A DNA stretch of 64,000 nt from Shimazuella kribbensis DSM 45090 (GCF_000428065.1 NZ_ATZF01000011.1:112189-176188); one strand, 5' to 3'; counted from the stretch's first letter, positions 1-8,261 are shown. Notes: a model not told the origin generated them from the sequence alone. Numbers and translations are program-made.

Positions 1-594
1 ATTCATGCACTATGGTCTCATCGTATCGCCCATTTTCTCTATCGTCATAAAGCATTTTTGTTAGCAAGGATTATCTCGCAAGTAAGTCGTTTCTTTACAG
101 GGATCGAGATACATCCTGGTGCTTCTATCGGTAAAGGGGTTTTCATTGATCATGGAATGGGTGTTGTTGTTGGTGAAACATGTGAGATTGGGGATTATGT
201 AACGATTTTCCAAGGAGTGACATTAGGTGGAACAGGGAAAGAAAAAGGAAAGAGGCACCCTACCCTAGAGGATCATGTGATGGTGTCATCTGGAGCTAAA
301 ATACTTGGTTCTATTCGAGTTGGTCGCTGTGCCAAAATAGGTGCAGGATCAGTTGTCCTTCGAGATGTTCCAGCTAATTCGACTGTAGTGGGAGTACCAG
401 GGCGAGTTGTTGTCCAAGATGGTATTAGGGTCCAAGCAGATATGGATCATGTTAATATTCCTGATCCAGTTGCAGAAATGTTTCGTTCTATTCAAGATGA
501 AATAGCAATACTTAAAAAAGAAGTAGATTGGTTAAAGAGACACACAGGGGGAAAATCACCAGATGACAGTCAAAGTTTACAACACATTGAGTAA
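1..594 (+). CDS. cysE: Serine O-acetyltransferase, 5' end outside the window
   Basis: Transfers an acetyl group from acetyl-CoA to serine, giving O-acetylserine, the acceptor for sulfide in cysteine synthesis. The frame is open from base 1 and starts with the family signature around [10 protein letters not shown], so the true start lies upstream; 197 residues are visible. The left-handed beta-helix follows, with hexapeptide repeats from about residue 35 ([34 protein letters not shown]). The C-terminal tail is longer than the repeats and ends in a charged helix. The last 32 bases overlap cysS, so the two cysteine genes are translationally linked, as in other Bacillales, where a T-box upstream commonly controls them (not visible here). 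Confidence 0.95.
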   Translation: MHALWSHRIAHFLYRHKAFLLARIISQVSRFFTGIEIHPGASIGKGVFIDHGMGVVVGETCEIGDYVTIFQGVTLGGTGKEKGKRHPTLEDHVMVSSGAKILGSIRVGRCAKIGAGSVVLRDVPANSTVVGVPGRVVVQDGIRVQADMDHVNIPDPVAEMFRSIQDEIAILKKEVDWLKRHTGGKSPDDSQSLQHIE

Positions 595-1960
595 AGAAAA
601 AGAAATGTTTCAAACAGAGGATCAAGCCGTTTCTATGTATGTATGCGGTCCTACTGTTTATAACTATATTCATATTGGAAACGCACGTGTTTTTGTATTT
701 TTTGATGTGGTGAGACGCTATCTTGCACATCTTGGTTATAAAGTGACCTATGTACAAAACTTTACAGATGTGGACGATAAACTGATCAAAGCATCCATAG
801 AAACTGGAAAAAGTGTGGCTGATATTGCTGAGCAATATACAGAAGCCTATTTTGAAGATATGGATGCACTTGGTGTTCATCGGGCGGATGTTCATCCAAA
901 AGCAACCGAGCATATCGGACAAATGATCGATGCCATACAAACCCTGATAGAAAAAGGGAAAGCATATGAAGTGAATGGAGACGTATATTTTCGCACACTT
1001 CGCCAAGATGGATATGGAAAATTATCGCATCAATCATTGGAAGATCTTCAATCCGGTGCTCGTGTGGAAGTGAATGAAATAAAAGAACACCCTTTTGATT
1101 TTGCATTGTGGAAACATGCCAAAGAGGGTGAAATCAGTTGGGAAACCCCTTGGGGCGCAGGTCGTCCTGGTTGGCATATTGAATGCTCTGTAATGGCGAA
1201 AGAATACTTAGGAGAAACATTAGACATTCATGCAGGGGGGATTGATCTGTGCTTTCCTCACCATGAAAATGAAATTGCTCAAAGTGAGGCATTAAACGAA
1301 AAAGAATTTGTCCGTTACTGGTTGCATAATGGATTTATCAACATGGAAAACGAGAAAATGTCAAAATCACTTGGGAATGTAATGCGTGTTTATGATATGC
1401 GCAAAATGTATTCTCCAAAAGCGATTCGATATTTCCTTCTTTCCGCGCATTATCGCAATCCGATTAATTTCACTTCAGAAGTGATGAAACAGGCAGAACA
1501 AAGCGCGGAGCGATTACAAACTGCTGTAAATAATCTTCGTCATCGATTACAAACCTCCTTATCTGGAGTGATTCCTACTAACTTAACGGAACAGCTGGAA
1601 AAACTTTCAACCCAATTTGCAAAAGAAATGAACGATGACTTTAATGCAGCAAATGGAATAACGGTCTTATTTGATGCTGTTCGAGTTGCGAATGAATGGT
1701 TAGCTGAGTCAGTGCTAAGTAAAGAATCCATTGAATCATTATTAAATTGGTTCCAGATATATGGCGAAAATGTACTTGGTTTAGTGGATACTCATTTTGA
1801 GGAAGTATTAGAAAATGACATCGAAAACTTGATCGAAGAGCGACAAGCCGCACGTAAGGCGAGAAATTTTGATCGTGCAGATGAAATTCGAAATCAGTTG
1901 CTTCTTGCAGGTATTGTGTTAGAAGATACCCCTCAAGGTGTTAGGTGGAAGAAAAAATGA
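563..1960 (+). CDS. cysS: Cysteinyl-tRNA synthetase
   Basis: Class I aminoacyl-tRNA synthetase that charges tRNA-Cys in the cytoplasm; 465 residues, the usual length. The class I signatures are present: HIGNAR (HIGH-type) at about residues 37-42 and KMSKS at about 265-269. Zinc ligands are Cys28 in the CGPTVY motif, the Cys in WHIECSVMA, and the His and Glu of the FPHHENE motif. The C-terminal anticodon-binding helices end at [10 protein letters not shown], typical of CysRS. The ATG lies inside the end of cysE with a G-rich ribosome binding site at 547-551. It overlaps the next gene by ATGA. Confidence 0.97.
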   Translation: MTVKVYNTLSKEKEMFQTEDQAVSMYVCGPTVYNYIHIGNARVFVFFDVVRRYLAHLGYKVTYVQNFTDVDDKLIKASIETGKSVADIAEQYTEAYFEDMDALGVHRADVHPKATEHIGQMIDAIQTLIEKGKAYEVNGDVYFRTLRQDGYGKLSHQSLEDLQSGARVEVNEIKEHPFDFALWKHAKEGEISWETPWGAGRPGWHIECSVMAKEYLGETLDIHAGGIDLCFPHHENEIAQSEALNEKEFVRYWLHNGFINMENEKMSKSLGNVMRVYDMRKMYSPKAIRYFLLSAHYRNPINFTSEVMKQAEQSAERLQTAVNNLRHRLQTSLSGVIPTNLTEQLEKLSTQFAKEMNDDFNAANGITVLFDAVRVANEWLAESVLSKESIESLLNWFQIYGENVLGLVDTHFEEVLENDIENLIEERQAARKARNFDRADEIRNQLLLAGIVLEDTPQGVRWKKK

Positions 1961-2394
1961 TGGAACAAAATCTATTAGGTACATTGGGAGCTCTCATGCG
2001 TAAGCCAGATGAGCTTCCTCCTCTTACTCTCGCTTATATAGGAGATGCTGTACAAGAATTATATGTACGGCACCATTTGATAGCATCCGGTGAAGTAAAA
2101 CCACAAAAGCTACAACAAGTTGCGGTTCGATATGTATCTGCTGCCGCTCAAGCCCATGCCATTCAAACGATTATGGACCAGCTAAAGGAAGAGGAAATAG
2201 CGGTCTACAAGCGAGGTCGTAATGCGAAGACGACAAGCGTTTCCAGAAGGGTAAATGTAAGTCAATATCGTCAAGGCACAGGTTTAGAAACTCTCCTTGG
2301 ATATTTGTATCTAATGGGACAAGCAGACAGGCTGCAAGAAATTATGAAGATGCTAATCGAACTTGGACCATTAGAAAAGGAGATGAAGAAATAG
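1957..2394 (+). CDS. mrnC: Mini-ribonuclease 3 (MrnC)
   Basis: Dimeric RNase III-type nuclease lacking the double-stranded-RNA-binding domain; in Bacillus it matures 23S rRNA ends. The 145 residues cover only the RNase III catalytic fold: LTLAYIGDAVQELYVRHHL contains the invariant Asp (about residue 30) and the acidic site continues further on. I chose the ATG at 1957, which overlaps the cysS stop as ATGA and has AGGTGG 8 bases upstream; a GTG at 1945 is the alternative. It sits between cysS and rlmB, the conserved position of this gene. Confidence 0.9.
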   Translation: MMEQNLLGTLGALMRKPDELPPLTLAYIGDAVQELYVRHHLIASGEVKPQKLQQVAVRYVSAAAQAHAIQTIMDQLKEEEIAVYKRGRNAKTTSVSRRVNVSQYRQGTGLETLLGYLYLMGQADRLQEIMKMLIELGPLEKEMKK

Positions 2395-3137
2395 TGGCAG
2401 ATTGGATATTTGGAAAACATGCTGTTTTGGAAGCTATGTCAGCGGGTAGAGATATGGAGAAGGTATGGTTTGCAGAAGGTTTAAAGAAAAAAAGTGTCGA
2501 GGATCTGGTTCTTCAGTTAGAGGAGCAAAAGATACCTTATCATTGGGTGCCTCGTACAAAACTAGATCAAGTAGCAGAAAATCAGAGGCATCAAGGAATA
2601 GCAGCCCAAGTAAGTAGTTATCAATATGCCTCAGTAGAAGAAATTTTAGCCAACGCCTCAGATAAAGGAGAACAGCCTTTTCTGTTACTGTTAGATGGTA
2701 TTGTAGATCCTCATAATCTGGGTACTGTATTGCGTACAGCAGATGCGACAGGAGTTCATGGTGTCATCATTCCTAAACGACGTGCAGTCGGATTAACAGC
2801 AACAGTAGCAAAAACTTCTGCTGGGGCAATTGAATATGTTCCCGTAGCAAAAGTGACCAATGTAAACCGAACAGCAGAATATTTAAAAGAACAAGGTATT
2901 TGGTTAGTTGGAACTGCTGGAGAAGCCAAACAATCCTATGAAACTGCGGATTATGATATGCCAATCGCTCTCGTCATCGGCAATGAAGGCCAAGGTATTA
3001 GCCAACAGTTGAAGAAAAAATGTGATTTTCTGGTTCATCTGCCGATGAAAGGGAAAATTTCTTCGCTAAATGCTTCTGTTGCCACAGGAGTTTTGTTGTA
3101 TCAAGTACTGCAAAGTCGAAAGACAAAAGGTACTTAG
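2394..3137 (+). CDS. rlmB: 23S rRNA 2'-O-methyltransferase, TrmH/SpoU family
   Basis: SPOUT-class methyltransferase that modifies a guanosine of 23S rRNA in the peptidyl-transferase region. The N-terminal substrate-binding domain starts at IFGKHAVLEAM. The knotted SpoU domain has its three motifs: LLDGIVDPHNLGTVLRTADA (motif 1, about residues 102-121), IALVIGNEGQGIS (motif 2) and LPMKGKISSLNASVATGVLLYQ (motif 3). The GTG start shares bases with the mrnC TAG stop and is preceded by AAAGGAG. Length 247 residues is normal for the family. Confidence 0.92.
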   Translation: MADWIFGKHAVLEAMSAGRDMEKVWFAEGLKKKSVEDLVLQLEEQKIPYHWVPRTKLDQVAENQRHQGIAAQVSSYQYASVEEILANASDKGEQPFLLLLDGIVDPHNLGTVLRTADATGVHGVIIPKRRAVGLTATVAKTSAGAIEYVPVAKVTNVNRTAEYLKEQGIWLVGTAGEAKQSYETADYDMPIALVIGNEGQGISQQLKKKCDFLVHLPMKGKISSLNASVATGVLLYQVLQSRKTKGT

Positions 3138-3138
3138 G

Positions 3139-3645
3139 ATGGAGGAATGGCTGGTAGTCGATGGATATAACATCATTCGTGCGAATCCAAATTATAGCGA
3201 GAATTTTGAATTGGCACGAGACGAATTGATACATGACCTAATGGAGTATCAGGCTTTCTCAGGGATGAAAACATTTGTTGTTTTTGACGCTTATCGCATA
3301 AAAGGGCTACGAAATAAAGATCCAGAAAAGCGAATAAAGGTCGTTTTTACGGATAAAGAAGAAACAGCAGATGCTTGGATAGAGCACTTTGTTCGTAAAT
3401 ACAAAGATGAAAAACGTCATATCTATGTTGCTACATCAGATTTTCTGGAGCAACGTATGATATTTGGACAAGGTGCTTATCGTATATCAGCGAGAGAATT
3501 TATCGAAAGGCTTTCTAAATCTAAGGAAATTATTACAAAACAACTCAAATATAAACATACTTCAAAAACGGCAAAAAACCCTCTCTGGGAAAGTATTCCT
3601 GAAACCCTTCGCCAAAAATTGGAGAATTTGCGAAGAAAAAAATAG
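3139..3645 (+). CDS. rae1: NYN/PIN-domain ribosome-associated endoribonuclease (YacP/Rae1 type)
   Basis: The Bacillus orthologue, Rae1, cleaves mRNA in the ribosomal A site. The 168-residue protein starts with the acidic PIN-like strand LVVDGYNIIRA (Asp8) and carries further acidic residues at FVVFDAYR and ADAWIEH, and the ATSDF motif. The C-terminus is lysine and arginine rich. The ATG at 3139 is two bases after the rlmB stop with AAAAGG 8 bases upstream. A longer frame starting inside rlmB exists but has no ribosome binding site. Position between rlmB and sigH is the conserved one. Confidence 0.88.
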   Translation: MEEWLVVDGYNIIRANPNYSENFELARDELIHDLMEYQAFSGMKTFVVFDAYRIKGLRNKDPEKRIKVVFTDKEETADAWIEHFVRKYKDEKRHIYVATSDFLEQRMIFGQGAYRISAREFIERLSKSKEIITKQLKYKHTSKTAKNPLWESIPETLRQKLENLRRKK

Positions 3646-3653
3646 ATCAAAAA

Positions 3654-3682
3654 TTGACGTTTTTGTTTCAATTCAATATAAT
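3654..3682 (+). promoter_or_regulatory. SigA-type promoter for sigH
   Basis: TTGACG at 3654-3659 and TATAAT at 3677-3682 are separated by exactly 17 bases, and lie 45 bases before the sigH start codon. This is a near-consensus vegetative promoter and implies sigH is transcribed separately from the upstream processing genes. Confidence 0.8.
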
Positions 3683-3726
3683 AAGAACTGCCATTTTGAA
3701 ATGCGACTTGGTCAGGGGGAAATATT

Positions 3727-4389
3727 TTGAGCATTGACCTACTATCTAGCAGTCCTAAGGATTTGGATAGGAGAGTCCTTTACCATCAGTTGGGCGATGA
3801 GGAACTAGTTAGAGATATACGTGTAGGAGACCAGGAAGCTCTAGAGTATCTCATTCATAAGTACAAAAACTTCGTTAGAGCAAAAGCCCGGTCGTACTTT
3901 TTAATTGGTGCGGACCACGAGGATATTGTGCAAGAGGGCATGATTGGCCTATACAAAGCCATTCGCGACTTTCGAGGGGACAAGTTAGCTTCTTTTAAAG
4001 CGTTTGCAGAATTATGTATTACAAGACAAATCATTACCGCTATCAAAACGGCAACAAGACAAAAACATATACCGCTTAATTCTTATGTATCACTGGACAA
4101 GCCAAGTCACGACGACTCCGATCGGACGCTTTATGATACTTTAACAGGTGGGCGTACCAATCCAGAGGAAATATATATAAATCGAGAAGAGCATAGCGAC
4201 ATCGAAGATAAGATTTCCCAGATTTTAAGTGATTTAGAGCGTAGAGTGCTTATGCTATACTTAGATGGTCGATCCTATCAAGAAATCGCTGTCGATTTGA
4301 ATCGACATGTAAAGTCGATCGATAATGCTTTGCAACGGGTCAAGCGTAAGCTAGAGAAGTATTTGGATATTGAAGAGATTTCACTCTGA
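3727..4389 (+). CDS. sigH: RNA polymerase sigma factor SigH (Spo0H)
   Basis: Sigma-70 family factor that drives transition-state and early sporulation genes in Bacillales. The 220 residues show region 2 (ALEYLIHKYKNFVRAKARSYF, then DHEDIVQEGMIGLYKAIRDF) and region 4 with its helix-turn-helix (LSDLERRVLMLYLDGRSYQEIA, then RHVKSIDNALQRVKRKLEKYL). The start is TTG, with AGGGGGA at 3715-3721. It has its own promoter upstream. Its presence supports an endospore-forming organism. Confidence 0.95.
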   Translation: MSIDLLSSSPKDLDRRVLYHQLGDEELVRDIRVGDQEALEYLIHKYKNFVRAKARSYFLIGADHEDIVQEGMIGLYKAIRDFRGDKLASFKAFAELCITRQIITAIKTATRQKHIPLNSYVSLDKPSHDDSDRTLYDTLTGGRTNPEEIYINREEHSDIEDKISQILSDLERRVLMLYLDGRSYQEIAVDLNRHVKSIDNALQRVKRKLEKYLDIEEISL

Positions 4390-4414
4390 TGGATTGATTC
4401 CGTCATTCTACACA

Positions 4415-4468
4415 TTCGACAAAAACGGACAAAATCCTTTTCGACAGATAAGAAACTTATGTTATCTT
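4415..4468 (+). promoter_or_regulatory. Two 0A-box heptamers and a possible promoter downstream of sigH
   Basis: TTCGACA occurs at 4415-4421 and again at 4440-4446. Read on the other strand this is TGTCGAA, the Spo0A-box core. The second copy contains TCGACA (4441-4446), one base from a perfect -35, with TATCTT at 4463-4468 after 16 bases. A Spo0A box overlapping a -35 is the arrangement of Spo0A-activated SigA promoters. No protein frame follows, so a short RNA ending at the 4564-4610 hairpins is possible. This is inference from motifs only. Confidence 0.4.
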
Positions 4469-4563
4469 ATTTGATATTTTATACCTCACTTTAAAATGGC
4501 AAAGCACATGCCATATTTTCTTTATCTTAATAAAAAAATTACTTAAACAGTTAAATTTGGAGC

Positions 4564-4610
4564 GGAGACGAGAGTGAGATGCTATGTCTCCTTATTTTTT
4601 TAAAAATAAG
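4564..4610 (+). terminator. Terminator in the sigH-rpmG gap
   Basis: GGAGAC (4564-4569) pairs with GTCTCC (4586-4591), followed by a T-rich run. The run is itself part of a 9-bp perfect palindrome (4591-4599 with 4602-4610). It separates sigH from the rpmG-secE-nusG unit. The rest of the 344-base gap holds the 0A boxes, a weak stem at 4496-4514 and a weak promoter candidate (TTGACC at 4646, TAACCT at 4669). Confidence 0.5.
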
Positions 4611-4733
4611 GAAATGTATATCTGCATTGTTAGACTTACATGTATTTGACCTGAGAACGCTATTATGTTAACCTAATTTGGGTATTTTCTATCGATATCA
4701 CTGATTTAAATACTATATAAAGGAGGTGCCATA

Positions 4734-4883
4734 ATGCGAGTTAATGTTACACTTGCATGTACAGATTGCCGCGAACGCAATTATGCGCTAACCAAAAACA
4801 AACGGAAACATCCTGATCGGATGGAGCTCCGCAAGTATTGCCCCCGTTGCAACTCACATACGCTACATCGGGAAACGAAGTAA
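4734..4883 (+). CDS. rpmG: Ribosomal protein bL33
   Basis: Small 50S protein near the E site. The 49 residues contain a zinc-ribbon of two CxxC pairs (CTDC at 9-12 and CPRC near 36-39), so this is the zinc-binding form of L33. The ATG follows a consensus AAAGGAGGTG. The position directly before secE is the usual one for the L33 gene of this locus. The gene was found by reading the short frame between the ribosome binding site and secE. Confidence 0.93.
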   Translation: MRVNVTLACTDCRERNYALTKNKRKHPDRMELRKYCPRCNSHTLHRETK

Positions 4884-4901
4884 ATTGGGGTGGGAAGATA
4901 G

Positions 4902-5126
4902 ATGGCTGTACTCACAAATATTGGACGCGGAATTAAGAGAAGCGTAAGTGGAACAACTGGCTTCTTTCGGTCTAGTTACCAAGAGTTTAAAAAAGTAAAA
5001 TGGCCTACTCGCAAGGAAATGGTCAAATATACGACTGTTGTGATTGCCGCTGTTGTAATCCTAACCATCTTTTTCTTCCTTGTAGATATGGGAATCGCAC
5101 AGTTGATTCAATTGGTTACAAAGTAG
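4902..5126 (+). CDS. secE: Preprotein translocase subunit SecE
   Basis: Essential single-spanning clamp of the SecYEG translocon in the plasma membrane. At 74 residues it is the short Gram-positive form: the conserved amphipathic stretch FFRSSYQEFKKVKWPTRKEM is followed by one hydrophobic helix (about residues 43-66). It starts with ATG 18 bases after rpmG and precedes nusG, the canonical order. Confidence 0.95.
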   Translation: MAVLTNIGRGIKRSVSGTTGFFRSSYQEFKKVKWPTRKEMVKYTTVVIAAVVILTIFFFLVDMGIAQLIQLVTK

Positions 5127-5141
5127 TAAGATGGACGCCAT

Positions 5142-5173
5142 AAGGGGGGACAGGGGTTTTTTTCCCTAAAAGT
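5142..5173 (+). promoter_or_regulatory. Translation-initiation leader of nusG with hairpin and T-tract
   Basis: The nusG start has no Shine-Dalgarno at normal distance. AAGGGGGGA lies at 5142-5150, and AGGG (from 5152) can pair with CCCT (5164-5167) across a run of seven T. If the hairpin forms, the distant purine tract is brought to about 8 bases from the ATG. The T-run also matches the TTnTTT element known for NusG-dependent pausing in Bacillus. Both readings are inference. Confidence 0.4.
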
Positions 5174-5707
5174 ATGGAAAAGAATTGGTATGTGGTTCAC
5201 ACATATTCCGGCTACGAAAACAAAGTAAAAACCAACTTGGAGAAACGACTAGACTCCATGGGAATGCAAGACAAAATCTTCCGTGTCATGGTGCCAATGG
5301 AGGAAGAGATTGAGCACAAAGATGGCAAGAAGAAAACTGTCATGCGAAAGGTTTTCCCAGGTTATGTACTTGTGGAAATGGTAATGACAGATGACTCGTG
5401 GTATGTTGTTCGTAATACTCCAGGTGTAACAGGTTTTGTCGGTTCAGCTGGTGCGGGCTCCAAGCCAACTCCTCTCTTGCCTGATGAAGTCCAAACGATT
5501 CTAAAGCAAATGGGAGTCGAAGAAGTTCGAACTGTCGTCGATTTTGCTATAGGCGAAAGTGTGAAAGTAATCGAAGGATTATTTGAAAACTTCGTTGGTC
5601 AAATCGAAGATGTTGATAGCAATCGAGGGAAGCTCAAAGTTTTGGTCGACATGTTTGGGAGAGATACACCCGTAGAACTCGACTTCGGACAAGTGGAAAA
5701 ACTTTAG
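5174..5707 (+). CDS. nusG: Transcription termination/antitermination factor NusG
   Basis: Binds RNA polymerase at the beta-prime clamp helices, and in Bacillus promotes pausing. The 177 residues comprise the NGN domain (from NWYVVHTYSGYENKVK, with the VFPGYVLVEM strand and the TPGVTGFVG loop) and a C-terminal KOW domain (FAIGESVKVIEGLFENFVG). No other in-frame start exists before the upstream stop at 5141, so the ATG is secure although its ribosome binding site is unusually far away. Confidence 0.96.
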   Translation: MEKNWYVVHTYSGYENKVKTNLEKRLDSMGMQDKIFRVMVPMEEEIEHKDGKKKTVMRKVFPGYVLVEMVMTDDSWYVVRNTPGVTGFVGSAGAGSKPTPLLPDEVQTILKQMGVEEVRTVVDFAIGESVKVIEGLFENFVGQIEDVDSNRGKLKVLVDMFGRDTPVELDFGQVEKL

Positions 5708-5782
5708 CATCCAAAAAAACTTTCCTTTTTGCTTGGAATATGTTATTTTAGTAGATGTTTGCCTGATCGGTTTGTTGTTACC

Positions 5783-5839
5783 GTGGGAGGGTGAAACCCG
5801 CGACCCTACTATCCCATTTTATATGGGTGGGGCTACCAC
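5783..5839 (+). promoter_or_regulatory. Putative L1-binding leader upstream of rplK
   Basis: GTGGGAGG at 5783-5790 reproduces the strand of the L1 stalk in 23S rRNA (GGTGGGAGG), and CTACCAC at 5833-5839 reproduces the closing strand. Two small hairpins lie inside: GGG-TGAAA-CCC at 5789-5799 and CCCAT/ATGGG at 5813-5827. L1 represses its own operon in other bacteria by binding such mimics, so this is a likely feedback site 20 bases before the rplK start. Confidence 0.6.
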
Positions 5840-5859
5840 ATTTGAAGGAGGTAAGAAGC

Positions 5860-6285
5860 ATGGCCAAAAAAGTGATTAAAGTGGTCAAGCTACAAATCCC
5901 AGCTGGTAAAGCGAATCCAGCACCACCTGTTGGACCTGCTCTAGGTCAAGCTGGTGTGAACATCATGGGTTTTTGTAAAGAGTTTAACGCACGTACTTCA
6001 GAACAGGCTGGTTTGATCATTCCTGTAGTGATCACCGTTTTTGAAGATCGTTCATTTACTTTTGTGACCAAAACTCCTCCAGCTGCCGTTCTTTTGAAAA
6101 AAGCAGCAGGAATTGATTCTGGTTCTGGCGAGCCAAACACCAAAAAAGTGGCGACACTTTCACGTGATAAAGTTCGTGAGATAGCAGAAACAAAAATGCC
6201 TGATCTAAATGCAGCTGATGTAGAAGCAGCAATGCGTATGGTTGAAGGTACTGCACGTAGCATGGGTATTGTTATTAAAGACTAA
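5860..6285 (+). CDS. rplK: Ribosomal protein uL11
   Basis: 50S stalk-base protein that binds the GTPase-associated region of 23S rRNA and takes part in the stringent response. The 141 residues include the N-terminal domain with the [20 protein letters not shown] motif and the C-terminal RNA-binding domain ([25 protein letters not shown]). The ATG follows GAAGGAGGT; an upstream GTG in frame lies inside the leader structure and is rejected. Confidence 0.97.
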   Translation: MAKKVIKVVKLQIPAGKANPAPPVGPALGQAGVNIMGFCKEFNARTSEQAGLIIPVVITVFEDRSFTFVTKTPPAAVLLKKAAGIDSGSGEPNTKKVATLSRDKVREIAETKMPDLNAADVEAAMRMVEGTARSMGIVIKD

Positions 6286-6337
6286 TGATCCAAGCCGCGA
6301 ATCATTAGTCTGGTGGGAGGATTTTCCGCTATCACCA
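6280..6337 (+). promoter_or_regulatory. Inverted repeat plus second L1-site mimic between rplK and rplA
   Basis: GACTAATGAT (6280-6289) and ATCATTAGTC (6301-6310) form a perfect 10-bp stem that includes the rplK stop codon. Immediately after it TGGTGGGAG (6311-6319) pairs with CTATCACCA (6329-6337), again matching the 23S L1 stalk. No T-run follows, so this is not a terminator; it looks like a stacked RNA structure placing an L1 target 18 bases before rplA. Confidence 0.6.
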
Positions 6338-6355
6338 CATAGGGAGGTAATTGAA

Positions 6356-7054
6356 GTGGCAAAACACGGTAAAAAGTATCAAGAAGCGATTCAAAAAGTG
6401 GATCGTGAAAAAGTTTACGAACCAGTAGAAGCTTTGGAACTGGTTAAGTCTATCTCTACTGCTAAATTTGATGAAACAGTAGAAGCTGCATTCCGTCTTG
6501 GGATCGATACCAAAAAAGCGGATCAGCAAGTAAGAGGGGCAGTGGTTTTACCTCACGGAACAGGAAAAACCAAACGCGTACTTGTTTTTGCTAAAGGCGA
6601 AAAAGCAAAAGAAGCAGAAGCTGCTGGAGCTGACTTTGTTGGAGATGAAGAGCTTGTTGCGAAAGTTCAACAAGGTTGGTTAGATTTCGATGTAGTAGTA
6701 GCTACTCCTGATATGATGGGGCAAGTTGGTCGTCTAGGACGAATCCTTGGACCAAAAGGCCTTATGCCAAACCCAAAAACAGGTACAGTTACGTTTGAAG
6801 TAGAAAAAGCAGTGAATGAAATTAAAGCTGGTAAGATTGAATATCGTGCGGATAAAGCAGGAAATATTCATGCAGCAATCGGTAAAGTGTCTTTCTCTAT
6901 CGAACAACTTTCCGAAAACTTGCAAGCATTGTCTGATGCGCTTACCAAAGCAAAACCAGCTGCTGCAAAAGGAACCTACATGAAAAATGTCAGTGTTTCT
7001 TCCACCATGGGACCTGGTGTGCAAGTAAGTTCCGCTACTTTAAGCGCTCGTTAA
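6356..7054 (+). CDS. rplA: Ribosomal protein uL1
   Basis: L1-stalk protein that helps release deacylated tRNA from the E site, and the likely repressor of the rplK-rplA transcript. The 232 residues carry the conserved segments [14 protein letters not shown], the central motif [18 protein letters not shown] and the C-terminal [19 protein letters not shown]. The GTG at 6356 has GGGAGG 8 bases upstream. A longer frame beginning inside rplK is not supported. Confidence 0.96.
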   Translation: MAKHGKKYQEAIQKVDREKVYEPVEALELVKSISTAKFDETVEAAFRLGIDTKKADQQVRGAVVLPHGTGKTKRVLVFAKGEKAKEAEAAGADFVGDEELVAKVQQGWLDFDVVVATPDMMGQVGRLGRILGPKGLMPNPKTGTVTFEVEKAVNEIKAGKIEYRADKAGNIHAAIGKVSFSIEQLSENLQALSDALTKAKPAAAKGTYMKNVSVSSTMGPGVQVSSATLSAR

Positions 7055-7100
7055 TCAATAACTGTTCTTAATTTAAATAAGAAGATGTTCTCATCTTTCT

Positions 7101-7198
7101 TACCGTAGACAGTAGGTGCACATGTTGCTTAATTTCCTACCGAGGTGAAAGCCACTGGCCTTCGTCCGTCTACGAAGGCTTTTTCTTTTGGTTTTCAC
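7101..7198 (+). promoter_or_regulatory. L10 leader (ribosomal L10-L12 autoregulatory RNA)
   Basis: The conserved core reads as in the known L10 leader class: AGTAGGTG near 7111-7118, then TTAATTTCCTACCGAGGTGAAAG at 7129-7151, forming the kink-turn stem that L10(L12)4 binds. CGTAGAC (7104-7110) is perfectly complementary to GTCTACG (7168-7174), which is part of the downstream terminator stem. Leader folding and termination are therefore mutually exclusive. GGTGAAA and TTTCACC form an additional pairing option. Confidence 0.8.
7158..7189 (+). terminator. Attenuator terminator of the L10 leader
   Basis: GCCTTCG (7158-7164) pairs with CGAAGGC (7173-7179), followed by TTTTTCTTTT. It lies 50 bases before rplJ and after the L10 binding core, as expected for premature termination when L10 is in excess. 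Confidence 0.75.
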
Positions 7199-7238
7199 CC
7201 GTCTGCGAGTTTTTACTCCACCCAAGGAGGTGTCTTGA

Positions 7239-7751
7239 ATGTCCAAAGTACTAGAAAAAAAGCAACAAGTGGTAGCAGATGTAAAAGAAAAATTGACTGC
7301 TAGTGTAAGTACAGTAGTAACTGATTATCGTGGTCTTTCTGTTGCTGAGGTAACAGAACTACGAAAACAACTACGTGAAGCTGGTGTAGAATATCGAGTA
7401 TTGAAAAATACTTTGGTACGCCGTGCTACTGGTGAAATTGGTCTTAGTGATATGGATCAATTCCTTACCGGACCTACAGCTATCGCTTTTAGTAAAGACG
7501 ATGTGGTTGCTCCAGCAAAAGTTCTTCATAACTTTGCAAAAGAGCATAAAAACCTTGAAATCAAAGGGGCTATCGTTGAAGGTGCAATAGTAGGACCTGA
7601 AAAAGTGGAAGAGATCGCATCTCTACCTTCACGTGAAGGTCTGCTATCTATGTTGCTTTCCGTACTACAAGCTCCAGTTCGCAACTTCGCTTATTCCGTA
7701 AAAGCAGTTGCAGAGCAAAAAGAACAAACCGAAACTGCTTCCGCAGAGTAG
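7239..7751 (+). CDS. rplJ: Ribosomal protein uL10
   Basis: Anchors the L12 dimers to the 50S stalk. The 170 residues begin with [16 protein letters not shown] and contain [22 protein letters not shown] and the [10 protein letters not shown] strand. The C-terminal helix after residue 130 is the L12-binding segment. The ATG has AAGGAGGTG upstream. Expression is probably controlled by the L10 leader in front of it. Confidence 0.97.
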   Translation: MSKVLEKKQQVVADVKEKLTASVSTVVTDYRGLSVAEVTELRKQLREAGVEYRVLKNTLVRRATGEIGLSDMDQFLTGPTAIAFSKDDVVAPAKVLHNFAKEHKNLEIKGAIVEGAIVGPEKVEEIASLPSREGLLSMLLSVLQAPVRNFAYSVKAVAEQKEQTETASAE

Positions 7752-7841
7752 GAATTCAAAAGCTAGACTTATTTTTCTAGCGAAATAGTTGTAACTTGAA
7801 ATAATTAAAATTTAATCATAAACCTTTTGGGAGGTTCTACT

Positions 7842-8207
7842 ATGTCTAACGAACAAATCTTAGAAGCGGTAAAAAATATGACCGTTCTAGAATTAAACGA
7901 ATTGGTAAAAGCAATTGAAGAAGAATTTGGAGTAACCGCTGCAGCACCTGTTGTACAAGGTGGCGGAGCAGGAGCTGGAGAAGCAGCTGCTGAGAAAACT
8001 GAATTCGACGTAATCCTTACAAGTGCTGGTTCTTCCAAAGTTGGAGTTATCAAAGCAGTACGTGGTATCACTGGTCTTGGCTTGAAAGAAGCAAAAGCTC
8101 TTGTAGATGGTGCTCCATCCCCAGTTAAAGAGGGCGTATCCAAAGAAGACGCTGACAAAATCAAAGAAGAACTCGAAGCTGCTGGTGCTAGCGTAGAAGT
8201 GAAGTAA
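7842..8207 (+). CDS. rplL: Ribosomal protein bL12 (L7/L12)
   Basis: Multicopy acidic stalk protein that recruits translational GTPases. The 121 residues show the N-terminal dimerisation helices, an Ala/Gly-rich hinge (residues about 40-52) and the C-terminal domain with the factor-binding helix [27 protein letters not shown] use the ATG at 7842, with GGGAGG 8-10 bases upstream. A GTG-like extension upstream would run through the ribosome binding site. Confidence 0.97.
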   Translation: MSNEQILEAVKNMTVLELNELVKAIEEEFGVTAAAPVVQGGGAGAGEAAAEKTEFDVILTSAGSSKVGVIKAVRGITGLGLKEAKALVDGAPSPVKEGVSKEDADKIKEELEAAGASVEVK

Positions 8208-8214
8208 TCGAATG

Positions 8215-8246
8215 GACTCGCCTGATACTGGCGAGTCTGTTTTCCT
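8215..8246 (+). terminator. Terminator after rplL
   Basis: GACTCGCC (8215-8222) pairs perfectly with GGCGAGTC (8230-8237), loop of seven, then TGTTTTCC. The hairpin starts 8 bases after the rplL stop and separates it from the methyltransferase gene. Confidence 0.7.
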
Positions 8247-8261
8247 ATTAGGGGGTCAAAG

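Noticed and set aside
512-1006. Long minus-strand frame inside cysS
   Set aside because: It lies opposite a fully conserved cysS frame, has no ribosome binding site and an unnatural Cys/His/Ile-rich composition.
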